The notes: generated by a model not told the origin, from the sequence alone. Positions 36,118 to 45,806 are shown, counted from the first letter of the stretch. The stretch is 64,000 bases of DNA from Phytohabitans flavus (GCF_011764545.1 NZ_AP022870.1:4138001-4202000); one strand, 5' to 3'. Numbers and translations: made by a program.

Positions 36118-37095
36118 ATGAGCACGAGGGAACGTACGGCACGGGCGGCACTCGCCGAGGCGGCGGTGGCCGCTCGGCACGCGCCGTCGGTACACAACAC
36201 GCAGCCGTGGCGGTGGCGGGTCGAGCCGGACGCGCTCGACCTGTTCGCGGTGCGCGACCGGCAGCTGCTCGCCGGCGACCCGGACGGGCGGCTGCTCACG
36301 CTCAGCTGCGGCGCCGCCCTGCACCACGCGGTCGTGGCGCTGGCCGCCGAGGGCTGGACGGCCGCCGTGTCCCGTCTGCCGGACCCGGCCGACGCCGAGC
36401 ACCTGGCCCGTGTCACGCTGGCCGGCCGGACCGAGGTCACCGGCGCGGCGATGCGGCGCTTCCAGGCGGTACGGCTGCGGCACACCGACCGCCGGCCGGT
36501 CAGCGAGGTACCGGCGGACCCGGCACCGGTCGCGGCGGCCGTCGCCGAGTACGGGATCCACCTGCACGTGCTCACCCGCGACCAGGTCCTCGACCTCGCG
36601 GCCGCCGCGTCGCGGGCCGACCGGGTCGAGACCGGCGACGACGCCCAGCGGGCCGAGCTGGCCTCCTGGACCGGCGGCGACCGGCCGGGCGGCACCGGCG
36701 TACCCGACGCGGCGATCCCGGACCGCGCGCCGGAGACGACCGTCCCTGGCCGCGACTTCGCGCACGCCGGCACGCTCGCGATCGGCGACGGGCACGACGA
36801 GGCAGCCGTCTATGCCGTGCTGTACGGGCCGGGTGACGAGCCCGCCGACTGGCTGCGCGCAGGCGAGGCGCTCTCCGCCGGCTGGCTCGCGGCCACCGAG
36901 GCGGGGATCGCCGTGCTGCCGTACAGCTCGGTCGTCGAGCTGCCCGCCATCCGCACCGCCCTGCGAAACGTGATCTCGGGGGTCGGCTACCCGTACCTGG
37001 TGCTCCGCCTGGGCACCGCCGACCCGGACGCGGCCGGGCCGCCGCCCACCCCTCGGCTGCCCGCGAGCGAGACCGTCGAGGTCGCTCGTGGATAG
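36118..37095 (+). CDS. Acg-type nitroreductase-fold FMN protein
   Basis: 325 residues; GGGAG precedes the ATG. ARHAPSVHNTQPWRWRVEPD is the FMN-contact segment of the Acg subfamily, and GWLAATEAGIAVLPYSSVVE plus GYPYLVLRLG complete the fold. In mycobacteria Acg (Rv2032) is one of the most strongly DosR-induced genes. Here it sits directly upstream of devS with DosR-like boxes before it. Confidence 0.87.
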   Translation: MSTRERTARAALAEAAVAARHAPSVHNTQPWRWRVEPDALDLFAVRDRQLLAGDPDGRLLTLSCGAALHHAVVALAAEGWTAAVSRLPDPADAEHLARVTLAGRTEVTGAAMRRFQAVRLRHTDRRPVSEVPADPAPVAAAVAEYGIHLHVLTRDQVLDLAAAASRADRVETGDDAQRAELASWTGGDRPGGTGVPDAAIPDRAPETTVPGRDFAHAGTLAIGDGHDEAAVYAVLYGPGDEPADWLRAGEALSAGWLAATEAGIAVLPYSSVVELPAIRTALRNVISGVGYPYLVLRLGTADPDAAGPPPTPRLPASETVEVARG

Positions 37096-37104
37096 GATGC
37101 GGGC

Positions 37105-38805
37105 GTGTCCGGCCTGGAAGAGGACGCTTGGGCGTCGCCGACGTTGGGATTGAGCCCGCTGTCCCGGGTGCGGCTGGACGAGCTGCTCCAGGAGCTGCTC
37201 GACCGGGTCGGTGAGGTGGTCGCCAGCCGGGAGCGGCTGCGCTCCCTGCTCGACGCGGTGGTGACCATCGGTAGCGGCCTGGAGCTGCGCGGCGTGCTGA
37301 CCCGCATCGTCGAGGCGGCCTGCGCGGTGGTCGGCGCCCGTTACGGCGCACTTGGTGTGGTCGGCCCGGACCGGACGCTGGTGGAGTTCATCACCCACGG
37401 GATACCGCCCGAGCTGCACGCGCGGATCGGTGACCTGCCGCACGGGCGTGGTGTGCTTGGCCTGCTGATCGAGGACCCGCGCCCGCTGCGGCTGCCGGAC
37501 ATCACCAAACACCCCCGGTCGTACGGCTTCCCGTCGTACCACCCGCCGATGCACAGCTTCCTGGGCACCCCGATCCTCATCCGCGACCAGGTCTTCGGCA
37601 ATCTCTACCTGGCCGAAAAGCACGACGCCGCCGAGTTCACCCAGGACGACGAGGAGATCGCCGTCGCCCTCGCGGCCGCGGCCGCCGTCGCGATCGAAAA
37701 CGCCCGCCTCTACGCCATCGCACACCGCCGTGAACGCTGGCTGGCCGCCACCGCCGAGATCACCACCGTCCTGCTCGGCCAGGTCGACCGCACGAACGCC
37801 CTGCACCTTGTCGCCCGCCGCGCGCGCGAGGTCGCCGAGGCGCAGCTTGTACTTGTGCTGCTCGCCGACGAGGAGACCGGCCGGCTCACCGTCGAGGTGG
37901 TCGACGGGCCCGCGCCCGACCTGGCCGGCGCGGTCGTCCCGCTGGCCGGCACCGCCTTCGCGCAGGCCGTCACCGGCGCCGAACACGTGGTCGTCGACGA
38001 TCTCGGCAAGGCGGCTCCCTGGCCGGCCCCGGTCAGTACCGGCCCGGCGCTGATCACCCCGCTCGCCGCCGCGGACACCCTGCACGGCGTGCTCGTCGTC
38101 GCCCATCCCGCCGGTACCGCGAGCCGGCCGGAGGACCTGCCGATGCTGCACACGTTCGCCGGGCAGGCCGCCCTCGCCCTCGAACGCGCCCGAGCCCAGG
38201 ACGAGCGCGAGCAGCTGCTCGTGCTCGAAGACCGCGAGCGGATCGCCCGCGACCTGCACGACGTGGTCATCCAGCGGCTCTTCGCCACCGGCCTCCAGCT
38301 ACAGACCGCGGCGCAGCTGGCCAGCCGCCCGGACCTGACGCAGCGGATCAGCGGCGCGGTCGACGACCTGGACACCACGATCCGGGACATCCGTACCGCG
38401 ATCTTCGAGCTCCGTACCCCCGCGGTCGCGGCCCTGCGCACCGAGATCCGCGACCTTGTCGCCGAGGCCGCGCAGTCCCTGGGCTTCCGGCCCGTGCTGC
38501 GCCTGGACGGGCCGATCGACAGCGCGGTACCGGACGAGATCCGCCCGGATCTGCTCGCGGTGATCCGGGAGGCGCTGTCCAACACCGCCCGGCACGCCCG
38601 CGCCACCACGGTCCTGGTCGGTGTGGCGGCCGCGAACGGGCAGGTCACGGTCACCGTGACCGACGACGGCGTGGGCACCGGCGACAGCGAGCCGCGCGGT
38701 GGCCTGGTCAACCTCCGGGAGCGGGCGCAGCGGTACGGCGGCGACTTCACCGTGCGGCCCGCCGACCCGACCGGCACCGAGGTCGTGTGGCGGGTACCTA
38801 CCTGA
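37105..38805 (+). CDS. devS: DevS/DosT-type heme GAF sensor histidine kinase
   Basis: 566 residues from a GTG. GAF-A (about 48-190) keeps His146 in the segment YHPPMHSFLGTPI and Tyr168 in FGNLY, 22 residues apart. These match the heme-ligand His149 and distal Tyr171 of mycobacterial DevS, so oxygen, NO or CO sensing is likely. GAF-B follows (about 215-360), then the HisKA_3 helix RIARDLHDVVIQRLFATGL with phospho-acceptor His385, and HATPase boxes REALSNTARHARAT and GVGTGDSEPRGGLVNLRERA. Its 3' end overlaps devR by 8 bases, convergently. Confidence 0.93.
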   Translation: MSGLEEDAWASPTLGLSPLSRVRLDELLQELLDRVGEVVASRERLRSLLDAVVTIGSGLELRGVLTRIVEAACAVVGARYGALGVVGPDRTLVEFITHGIPPELHARIGDLPHGRGVLGLLIEDPRPLRLPDITKHPRSYGFPSYHPPMHSFLGTPILIRDQVFGNLYLAEKHDAAEFTQDDEEIAVALAAAAAVAIENARLYAIAHRRERWLAATAEITTVLLGQVDRTNALHLVARRAREVAEAQLVLVLLADEETGRLTVEVVDGPAPDLAGAVVPLAGTAFAQAVTGAEHVVVDDLGKAAPWPAPVSTGPALITPLAAADTLHGVLVVAHPAGTASRPEDLPMLHTFAGQAALALERARAQDEREQLLVLEDRERIARDLHDVVIQRLFATGLQLQTAAQLASRPDLTQRISGAVDDLDTTIRDIRTAIFELRTPAVAALRTEIRDLVAEAAQSLGFRPVLRLDGPIDSAVPDEIRPDLLAVIREALSNTARHARATTVLVGVAAANGQVTVTVTDDGVGTGDSEPRGGLVNLRERAQRYGGDFTVRPADPTGTEVVWRVPT

Positions 38806-39427
38806 GCAGGCGGGTGGCGAGCACCGCGGCCTGGGTACGCCGCTCGAGGCCGAGCTTGGCCAGCAGGCTGGACACGTAGTTCTTCACGGTCTTCTCGGCC
38901 AGGAACATCCGCCCGGCGATCTCCCGGTTGGTCAACCCCTCCGCGATGTACCCAAGGATCCGCCGCTCCTGCTCGGTCAGCGACTTCAGCTCGCGCGGCT
39001 CCTCGACCCCGTGCCGGATCCGCTCCAGCACCCGCGCGGTCACCGCCGGGTCCAGCAACGACTGACCGGCCGCGACCCGCCGCACCGCGTCCACAAGGTC
39101 GGTGCCGCGGATCTGCTTCAGCACGTACCCGGCCGCGCCCGCCATGATCGCCGCGAACAGCGCCTCGTCGTCCTCATACGACGTCAGGATCAGCCCCTTG
39201 ATCGAGGAGTCGACGGCGCGCACGTCCCGGCACACGTCAATACCGCTGCCATCTGGCAGCCGCCCGTCCAGGATCGCCACGTCCGGCCGTACCGCCGGGA
39301 TCCGCCGCGCCGCCTCCAGCGCCGAACCCGACTCCCCCACCACCTCGATATCACCCTCGGCCTGCAACAACTCGGCCAAGCCACGCCGGACCACCTCGTG
39401 GTCGTCAAGGAGGAAGACTCTGATCAC
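38798..39427 (-). CDS. devR: DevR/DosR-type response regulator
   Basis: 209 residues. Receiver Asp54 (AILDGRLPDG), Thr82 and Lys104 (GYVLKQI) fall at the same numbers as in mycobacterial DosR. The LuxR-type recognition region FLAEKTVKNYVSSLLAKLG is nearly that of DosR, so the same GGGAC/GTCCC operators are expected, and such sites flank both Acg-type genes nearby. It faces devS convergently, whereas the mycobacterial pair is co-directional. Confidence 0.93.
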   Translation of the reverse strand: MIRVFLLDDHEVVRRGLAELLQAEGDIEVVGESGSALEAARRIPAVRPDVAILDGRLPDGSGIDVCRDVRAVDSSIKGLILTSYEDDEALFAAIMAGAAGYVLKQIRGTDLVDAVRRVAAGQSLLDPAVTARVLERIRHGVEEPRELKSLTEQERRILGYIAEGLTNREIAGRMFLAEKTVKNYVSSLLAKLGLERRTQAAVLATRLLR

Positions 39428-39485
39428 CTCTCCTTTCTACCGATGTGGTGACCCGTTGTCACAGGGCCGGGCAGCAGGGGGTCCC

Positions 39486-39499
39486 GGGCCGAAAGTCCC
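39486..39499. promoter_or_regulatory. DosR-like box 1 upstream of the second Acg-type gene
   Basis: GGGCCGAAAGTCCC (GGGACTTTCGGCCC on the other strand), in the gap between the divergent devR and acg-type genes, so it could serve both. Confidence 0.55.
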
Positions 39500-39516
39500 G
39501 CACCGCAGGCCAGGTC

Positions 39517-39530
39517 GGGACCTCTGGCCC
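39517..39530. promoter_or_regulatory. DosR-like box 2 upstream of the second Acg-type gene
   Basis: GGGACCTCTGGCCC, 31 bases from box 1 and 38 bases before the start codon. Paired boxes are usual at strong DosR promoters. Confidence 0.55.
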
Positions 39531-39567
39531 TGCAACCAACCGCCCTCCCGGGCGCACATTTGGCGCC

Positions 39568-40554
39568 ATGACCACCACCGGCTACACCCCCGAAGCCCTG
39601 GCCGTCGCGGTCGCGGCGGCCATCCGGGCGCCGTCCATGCACAACAGCCAGCCGTGGCGCTTCCGGCTGCGCGACGGCGGCATCGAGGTCCGGGTGGACC
39701 GCCGCCGGCCGCTTCCGGTCGCGGGCCACGGCGACCTCGGCGACTGGGCCGCCCACCTCGCCTGCGGGGCGGCCGTCTTCAACCTGCGGCTGGCGCTCGC
39801 CGCCGAGGGGACACCGCCGCGGGTACGGCTCTGCCCGTACCCGGACGATCCGGACGTGGTCGCCCGGCTGGAGCCGGACCGGCCGCGCCCGGCCACCCCG
39901 GTCGAGCGTGATCTGCTCGCCGCGGTACCCCGGCGGCACAGCAGCCGGTTGCCGTTCTTCCCCGATCCGGTACCCGGGGAGATCCGCTGGCGGCTCGTGC
40001 AGGCGGCCCGCGCCGAAGGCGGCTGGCTGGAGCTGGTGGTGGGCACCGCCGCGGTCACGGCCTTCGGCGAACTCGCCCGCGGCGCCAGCCGCGTCCTGGA
40101 ACGCGACCCGGACTACCGCGCCGAGATCGCCGCCTGGACCCGGCACGGTCCGGCCCCGGACGGCGTGCCCGCGCGGGCCGGCGGCCCGGTCGCCGAGCCG
40201 CAGGACCTGCTGCCGCAGCGGCCGTTCGGCGACCGCACCCGGGCACCCGGGCGGGACTTCGAACCCGAGCCGCTGGTCGCCGTGCTCGGCGCCGCGGGCG
40301 ACACCGCCGTGGACCGGATCACCGCCGGGCAGGTGCTTGCGCGGGTACTGCTCACCGCCACCGACGCCGGGCTCGCCACGTCGATGCTCTCCCAGCCGAT
40401 CGAGGTGGCCGCCGCCCGCGAACGGCTGCGGACGGCGCTGCGCCGCTTCGGCAGCCCGCAGATGGTGCTGCGCGTCGGGTACGGCCAGCCGGCCTGGCCC
40501 ACCCCACGCCGTACCGCCGCCGAGGTGACCGACGCGCCCGTCCACAGTGGATGA
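39568..40554 (+). CDS. Acg-type nitroreductase-fold FMN protein
   Basis: 328 residues from ATG 39568; the frame is open further upstream but the DosR-like boxes lie there. AAIRAPSMHNSQPWRFRLRD is the FMN segment, with RRHSSRLPFFPDPVPGEIRW and FGSPQMVLRVGYGQPAWPTP later. It is a homologue of the gene at 36118, giving two Acg-type proteins around one devRS pair. The biochemical role of the family (flavin storage or reduction) is unsettled. Confidence 0.87.
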   Translation: MTTTGYTPEALAVAVAAAIRAPSMHNSQPWRFRLRDGGIEVRVDRRRPLPVAGHGDLGDWAAHLACGAAVFNLRLALAAEGTPPRVRLCPYPDDPDVVARLEPDRPRPATPVERDLLAAVPRRHSSRLPFFPDPVPGEIRWRLVQAARAEGGWLELVVGTAAVTAFGELARGASRVLERDPDYRAEIAAWTRHGPAPDGVPARAGGPVAEPQDLLPQRPFGDRTRAPGRDFEPEPLVAVLGAAGDTAVDRITAGQVLARVLLTATDAGLATSMLSQPIEVAAARERLRTALRRFGSPQMVLRVGYGQPAWPTPRRTAAEVTDAPVHSG

Positions 40555-40656
40555 TTTAGGGATACTGCTAGCTGGGTAAGCGTTTCTCAGCGATCCTTCA
40601 GGGAGCGGACGTAGCTTCGCTGGCGGAGTACGCCACCCTGATCGGAGCCCACCACC

Positions 40657-41802
40657 ATGTCGGACGCCATACGAAAGCGGCGAAAAGACCCATTGTGGGC
40701 GAAACTCGCGGTCATCGTGGGCGTGGTGCTGGTCGTCACGAGCGGCACCGTGATCGTCGGCTCCCGGCTGCTGATCTCCCAGGTCACCTCGGACATCACC
40801 CAGACCACGCTGATCGACGGCGCGGCCGGGGCCGCGGCCGCGGAGCGGGGCAACAACATCGACGGGCCGGTCAACCTGCTGCTCGTCGGGCTGGACGAGC
40901 GGGAGGGCAGCGACGAGGAGGGCGCCCGCTCGGACACGATCATCATCCTGCACATCCCGGCCAGCCACGACCAGGCGTACCTCGTCTCCGTGCCGAGGGA
41001 CACCCGGGTGGAGATCCCGCCGTACGCGAAGAACGGCTACGGCGGCGGCACCGCGAAGGTCAACGCCGCGTTCTCCGCGGGGTACGAGGGACCCGGCAGC
41101 GAGCTACAGAAGCGGGCGCGCGGCTTCGACCTGCTGGCCAAGACGATCAACGACCTCACCGGCATCACGTTCAACGGCGCCGCGATCATCGACTTCCGCG
41201 GCTTCGAGTCGGTCGTGACCGAGCTCGGCGGCGTGGACATGTGCGTCGACACCCGGGCCGAGTCCATCCACATCGGCGTGACGAAGGACGGCAAGCTCGT
41301 GCGCGGCTGGTACAAGGAGGGCGTGGGCATCCAGGGGCTGCCCGACGGCGCCAAGCCGCTCGTCCACGAGAAGGGCTGCCGGCGGATGTCCGCGATCGAG
41401 GCGCTGGACTACGCCCGGATCCGCAAGAGCCTGCCGGACGGCGACTACGGCCGCCAGCGCCACCAGCAGCAGCTGCTCAAGGCGATCGCCAAGGAGACCA
41501 CCAGCACGGGGATGCTCACCGACCCGGGCAAGCTCAACCGCGTGATCGAGGCGGCCGGCAAGGCGTTCATCCTGGACACGCAGGGCGTGCCGATCGACGA
41601 CTTCCTCTTCACGTTCCGCCGGCTCGCCGCCAACGACCTCGTGATGGTCCGGACCAACGCCGGGGAGTTCGCCTCGGAGACGATCGGCGGGCAGGCGTAC
41701 GAGACGCTGACCCCGGAGACCATGCGGATGCTCACGTCGGTACGCGACGGCACGCTCCCCCAGTTCCTCATGGCCAACCCCGCGTTCGTCGCCACCGGCT
41801 GA
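40657..41802 (+). CDS. LytR-CpsA-Psr family cell-wall glycopolymer ligase
   Basis: 381 residues. Type II membrane protein: a short basic cytoplasmic tail, then LAVIVGVVLVVTSGTVIVGS. The LCP domain has NLLLVGLDEREG, RSDTIIILHIPASHDQAYLV, SVPRDTRVEIP, GFESVVTELGGVDMCV and LDYARIRKSLPDGDYGRQRH, which include the catalytic Asp/Arg set. It attaches teichoic acid-like or arabinogalactan-like polymers to peptidoglycan. Confidence 0.92.
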   Translation: MSDAIRKRRKDPLWAKLAVIVGVVLVVTSGTVIVGSRLLISQVTSDITQTTLIDGAAGAAAAERGNNIDGPVNLLLVGLDEREGSDEEGARSDTIIILHIPASHDQAYLVSVPRDTRVEIPPYAKNGYGGGTAKVNAAFSAGYEGPGSELQKRARGFDLLAKTINDLTGITFNGAAIIDFRGFESVVTELGGVDMCVDTRAESIHIGVTKDGKLVRGWYKEGVGIQGLPDGAKPLVHEKGCRRMSAIEALDYARIRKSLPDGDYGRQRHQQQLLKAIAKETTSTGMLTDPGKLNRVIEAAGKAFILDTQGVPIDDFLFTFRRLAANDLVMVRTNAGEFASETIGGQAYETLTPETMRMLTSVRDGTLPQFLMANPAFVATG

Positions 41803-41881
41803 CCCCTAGGGGCGAGTCCTGATTGCCCTGGTCCCCTACATTCCGCGGTGAGACGACAAACGCGGAGGATCCGGGGGACCA

Positions 41882-44407
41882 ATGCGAATGTGGCCGTTCG
41901 AGGGGCGCGAGGGGGAGCTGGCCGCCATCGTGTCGGCGTTCCGCGGCTCCGATGTGAATGCCGTGACGGTCACCGCGCCGGCCGGCATGGGCAAGACCCG
42001 CCTCGCCCGGGAGGCCGCCGGCGCGCTTTCCGAGGCGCGCACGGCCTGGATCGGCGCGACCCGGGCGGGGGCCGCGTTCCCGTTCGGCGCGCTCGCCCCG
42101 TCGCTGCCGGAGGACGAGCCAGCGACCGGGCCGCTCAACACGATCCTCGCCGCGGCCCGGCAGGCCGGCGGCTGGGGCGGCCGGGGTGGGGTGGTGGTGG
42201 TCGTCGACGACGCGCACCTGCTCGACGAGGGGTCGGCCACGGTCGTCGCGCACCTGGCCGCCCACCGCCTCGGCTTCGTGATCATGACGGTACGGTCCGG
42301 CGAGCCGCTCGCCGACGTCCTCGGGCGGCTCGGCGAGGACGCGGGCGCGCAGCGGATCGACCTGCCGCCGCTGCCGGCCACCGCCATCGACCGGCTGATC
42401 GCGCACGAGCGCCCGGCCGGGCTGGACGCCCGCGAGCGGCGCCGGCTGCACAGGGTGGCCCAGGGCAACCCGCTCGCCCTGTACGAGCTGCTGCGCGGGG
42501 CCCGGCCCGGCGGCCTCACCGACCTGATCATGTCCCGGCTGTCCGCGCTCGACCCCGGTACCCGCCACGCCGTCGAGCTTGTCGCCTGCGGTGAGCCGCT
42601 GCCGGTGTCCATGCTCGAACGGCTGGCCGGGCCGGACGCCGCGATCGCCGCGGAGGACGCCGGCCTGATCGTCGCCGGGCGCTCCGGCGCCCGCGCGCAG
42701 GCCCGGCTCGGCCACCCTCTCTACGGCGAGGTGCTGCGCGCCACGACGAGCCCGTCCCGGGCCGCGGTGGTCTACGGCGAGCTTGCCGGTGCGCTGCTGG
42801 GCACCCCGCTGCGCCGGCGGGAGGACCCGCTGCGGGCCGCGCTCTGGCAGGTCGAGGCCGGGGCGGTGAGCCGGGCCGACATCGTCCGGGAGGGTGCCCG
42901 CAAAGCGATCGGGCACGAGGATCTCGCGCTGGCCGAGCGGCTGGCCCGCGCCGCCCGGAGCGCCGCGCCCGGCGACGAGGCGGACCGGCTGCTCGCCGAG
43001 ATCCTCGCCTTCCGCGGTCAGGCGGCCGACGCGGCGCGGCTGCTGACCGCGCCGGAGCCGGGGCCGGCCGCCGACCGGGTCGAGTGGGCGATCACCCGGG
43101 CGGACGCCCTGTACTGGAGCAGCGGCGACATCGACGGCGCACTGGCCACATTGGACGCGGCCGGCGGGCACCCGACGGCGGAGGCGTCCCGCTCCTGGCT
43201 GCTCTGCTTCGACGGCCGCTGCGCCGAGGCCGCGCGCACCGCCGCCGGCGTGCTGGGCGGCCCGGACGCCGAGCCGCGGGCGATCATCTGGGCCACCACG
43301 GCCGGCGCGGCCGCCGCCGGTTTCCTGGGGCGTGGTGCCGACGCCGAGGCGATCGCCGGGCGGGGCGCCACGGTGGCGGCGGCGCACACCGCAACGGTGC
43401 CGTGGGGCCCGGTCGAGGTGCGCATCGGCGCCTGCCTGGCCCATCTCGCCGGCGGCTCGCCCAGGGCGGCGGAGGCACTGACCGCGGAGGGCTACCGCCA
43501 GGCGCTCGGCGGTGGCGCGGCGATGATGGTCAGCGGCTGGGCCCTCTACGGCGGCCTCGTCGCGCTCGCCCGCGGGCACCTCGACGCCGCGGAGCGGCTG
43601 CTCGCCGAGGCGCAGCCCGACTTCGCGGCGGACAACACGTTTCGGCTGCACCGCTGCGCCCTCGCCGCCCGCGCCGCGGCGAAGGCGCTCGGCGGCGACC
43701 GGGCCGCCGCCACCCGGCACCTGGCCGAGGCGGACGCGCTCGCCCACCCCACCAACCGGCTCTTCGCGCCGTGGGTCGAGACCTGGCGCGCGTGGACCAG
43801 CTACGCCGCCGGTGACCTGCCGGCCGCGACCGGCGCCGCCGTCCGGGCCGCGGACCTGGCGCGCGAGTGCGGCATGCCCGCCGTCGAAGCGCTTGCCCTG
43901 TACGACGTCGCCCGGCTCGGCGGCCGGCCGGACCTCGACCGGCTCGCCGCGATCGACCACGACACCGGCCGGCTCGTCACCGGTGCGGCCCGGGCCCTGG
44001 TCGCCCGGGACGGCGCGACCGGGCTGGAGGCCGCCGCACACGGCTTCGCGGAGCGCGGGTACGACCTGCACGCGGCCGAGGTGTACACGGCGGCGGCGTA
44101 CCGGCACCACCGGCACGGCCGGCCCGCGCACGCCGACCTGGCCACCGCGAGCGCCGCCGAACTCACCGCGCGCTGCCCCGGCGCGGCCACACCGCTGCTG
44201 CGGCGCAACAGGTTCACCGGCCGGCTCACCCAGCGGGAACGCCAGATCCTGCTGCTGGCCGCCGAGCACACCAGCGCCCAGATCGCCGAGCAGCTCGGGC
44301 TGGCCCTGGCCACGGTCAACAACAACCTCGCCCGCGCGTACAACAAGCTCGGCATCGGCAGCCGGGACGAGCTCCGCACCCTGCTGGCCGGCGGCCAACC
44401 CGGCTGA
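41882..44407 (+). CDS. Large LuxR-type (LAL) ATP-binding regulator
   Basis: 841 residues, intact. FEGREGELAAIVSAFRGSDV leads into Walker A APAGMGKTRLA (about residue 37) and Walker B VVVVDDAHLLDE. A long TPR-like region follows, ending in the LuxR helix-turn-helix (LTQRERQILLLAAEHTSAQI, ALATVNNNLARAYNKLGIGS). It is a full-length paralogue of the regulator at 14743-17327; both start with a WPF-x-GR motif. It lies just upstream of, and may control, the berberine-bridge-type oxidase. Confidence 0.92.
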   Translation: MRMWPFEGREGELAAIVSAFRGSDVNAVTVTAPAGMGKTRLAREAAGALSEARTAWIGATRAGAAFPFGALAPSLPEDEPATGPLNTILAAARQAGGWGGRGGVVVVVDDAHLLDEGSATVVAHLAAHRLGFVIMTVRSGEPLADVLGRLGEDAGAQRIDLPPLPATAIDRLIAHERPAGLDARERRRLHRVAQGNPLALYELLRGARPGGLTDLIMSRLSALDPGTRHAVELVACGEPLPVSMLERLAGPDAAIAAEDAGLIVAGRSGARAQARLGHPLYGEVLRATTSPSRAAVVYGELAGALLGTPLRRREDPLRAALWQVEAGAVSRADIVREGARKAIGHEDLALAERLARAARSAAPGDEADRLLAEILAFRGQAADAARLLTAPEPGPAADRVEWAITRADALYWSSGDIDGALATLDAAGGHPTAEASRSWLLCFDGRCAEAARTAAGVLGGPDAEPRAIIWATTAGAAAAGFLGRGADAEAIAGRGATVAAAHTATVPWGPVEVRIGACLAHLAGGSPRAAEALTAEGYRQALGGGAAMMVSGWALYGGLVALARGHLDAAERLLAEAQPDFAADNTFRLHRCALAARAAAKALGGDRAAATRHLAEADALAHPTNRLFAPWVETWRAWTSYAAGDLPAATGAAVRAADLARECGMPAVEALALYDVARLGGRPDLDRLAAIDHDTGRLVTGAARALVARDGATGLEAAAHGFAERGYDLHAAEVYTAAAYRHHRHGRPAHADLATASAAELTARCPGAATPLLRRNRFTGRLTQRERQILLLAAEHTSAQIAEQLGLALATVNNNLARAYNKLGIGSRDELRTLLAGGQPG

Positions 44408-44449
44408 GGCCAGCCAATTTGGTCATACCCGCCGCCTACGGTGGCTGGC

Positions 44450-45793
44450 ATGGGATCTTTCGAGGGGCCGGTGTTCCGGCCGGGCGACGAGGGCTACGAC
44501 GCCGAGCGGGCGGGCTTCAACCTCGCCGTGGAGCAGCGTCCGGAGCTTGTCGTGGCGGCGACCGGGCCGGCCGACGTGATCGCCGCGGTCGAGTTCGCGT
44601 CGGCCCGCGGCCTTTCCGTGGGGGTGCTGACCACCGGGCACGGGCCGGCCGTGCCCGCCGACGGCCAGGTGCTGGTCACCACCCGTCGGATGAGCGACGC
44701 CCGGGTCGACCCCGCGGCGCGTTTGGCCCGAGTCGCCGGCGGCGTGCGGTGGGAGCAGGTGCTTCCCCTGGCCGGGCCGCACGGCCTCGCGCCGCTCAGC
44801 GGGTCCAGCACAAGCGTCGGCGTGGTCGGCTACACGCTCGGCGGTGGCATAGGGCCGCTCGGCCGGGCGTATGGCTTCGCCGCCGACCGGGTGCGCCGCG
44901 TCGACCTGGTCACCGCCGACGGGCAGCTGCGCGAGGTGACGGCCGAGAGCGAGCCGGAGCTGTTCTGGGCGGTCCGCGGCGGCGGGGGCAACTTCGGCGT
45001 CGTCGTGGGCCTGGAGTTCGGCCTCGTGCCGGTCGCGCGGCTCTACGGCGGTGGGCTGTTCTTCCCGGCCGAGGCGACCGCCGACGTCCTGCACGCGTAT
45101 CGCGAGTGGGCGCCGACCACGCCGGAGGGGATGTCCTCCTCGGTGGCGCTGGTCGACTTCCCGCCGATTCCGCAGGTCCCCGAGCCGCTCCGCGGGCGGT
45201 ATGTGGCGAATGTGCGCTTCGCGTATACAGGCGGGGCCGAGGAGGGCGAGCGGCTGGTGCGCCCGCTGCGCGACATCGGGTCACAGTTCCTGGACACGCT
45301 GCGCGAGCTGCCGTTCACCGAGGTGGCCTCGATCTCCAACGACCCCACCGCCCCGATGCCGGCGTATGGGTCGAACGTGCCGCTGCGCACCTTCGACGCG
45401 GCCGCGGTCGACGCGCTCCTCGCGCAGGTCGGGCCCGGCACTGGCGCCCCGCTCGTCGTCGAGCTACGCCAGCTCGGCGGTGCGTTCGGGCGACCGCCGG
45501 AGGTGCCCAGCGCGGTCGGTGGCCGCGACGCGGCGTACCTGCTGTTCGCCTCGGGCCTGCTCCGGCCCGGCGCGGAGGACGCGGTGCGCGGCGCGCACGA
45601 CCGGCTGCACGAGGCGATGCGGCCGTGGTCCACGGGCGGTAGCGCGTACAACTTCTCCGGTGCCCGGGACGCCGATCCGGAGCGGGTCCGGCTCGCCTTC
45701 ACGCCCGCCGACTACACCCGGCTCGCCAAGGCCAAGGCGACCTACGACCCGGACAACATGTTCCGGCTCAACCTCAACATCCCACCTATCTAA
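44450..45793 (+). CDS. Berberine-bridge-type FAD-linked oxidase
   Basis: 447 residues from ATG 44450 (GTG 44441 is possible). The FAD-binding PCMH domain has His64 in VLTTGHGPAV at the 8-alpha-histidyl attachment position; the second cysteine linkage of bicovalent members is absent. LSGSSTSVGVVGYTLGGGIG and ELFWAVRGGGGNFGVVVGLE follow, and ATYDPDNMFRLNLNIPP is the BBE C-terminal motif. Oxidises an unknown alcohol, sugar or alkaloid-like substrate. A family-1 repeat starts 14 bases after the stop. Confidence 0.9.
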   Translation: MGSFEGPVFRPGDEGYDAERAGFNLAVEQRPELVVAATGPADVIAAVEFASARGLSVGVLTTGHGPAVPADGQVLVTTRRMSDARVDPAARLARVAGGVRWEQVLPLAGPHGLAPLSGSSTSVGVVGYTLGGGIGPLGRAYGFAADRVRRVDLVTADGQLREVTAESEPELFWAVRGGGGNFGVVVGLEFGLVPVARLYGGGLFFPAEATADVLHAYREWAPTTPEGMSSSVALVDFPPIPQVPEPLRGRYVANVRFAYTGGAEEGERLVRPLRDIGSQFLDTLRELPFTEVASISNDPTAPMPAYGSNVPLRTFDAAAVDALLAQVGPGTGAPLVVELRQLGGAFGRPPEVPSAVGGRDAAYLLFASGLLRPGAEDAVRGAHDRLHEAMRPWSTGGSAYNFSGARDADPERVRLAFTPADYTRLAKAKATYDPDNMFRLNLNIPPI

Positions 45794-45806
45794 AACCGAG
45801 GAGATT

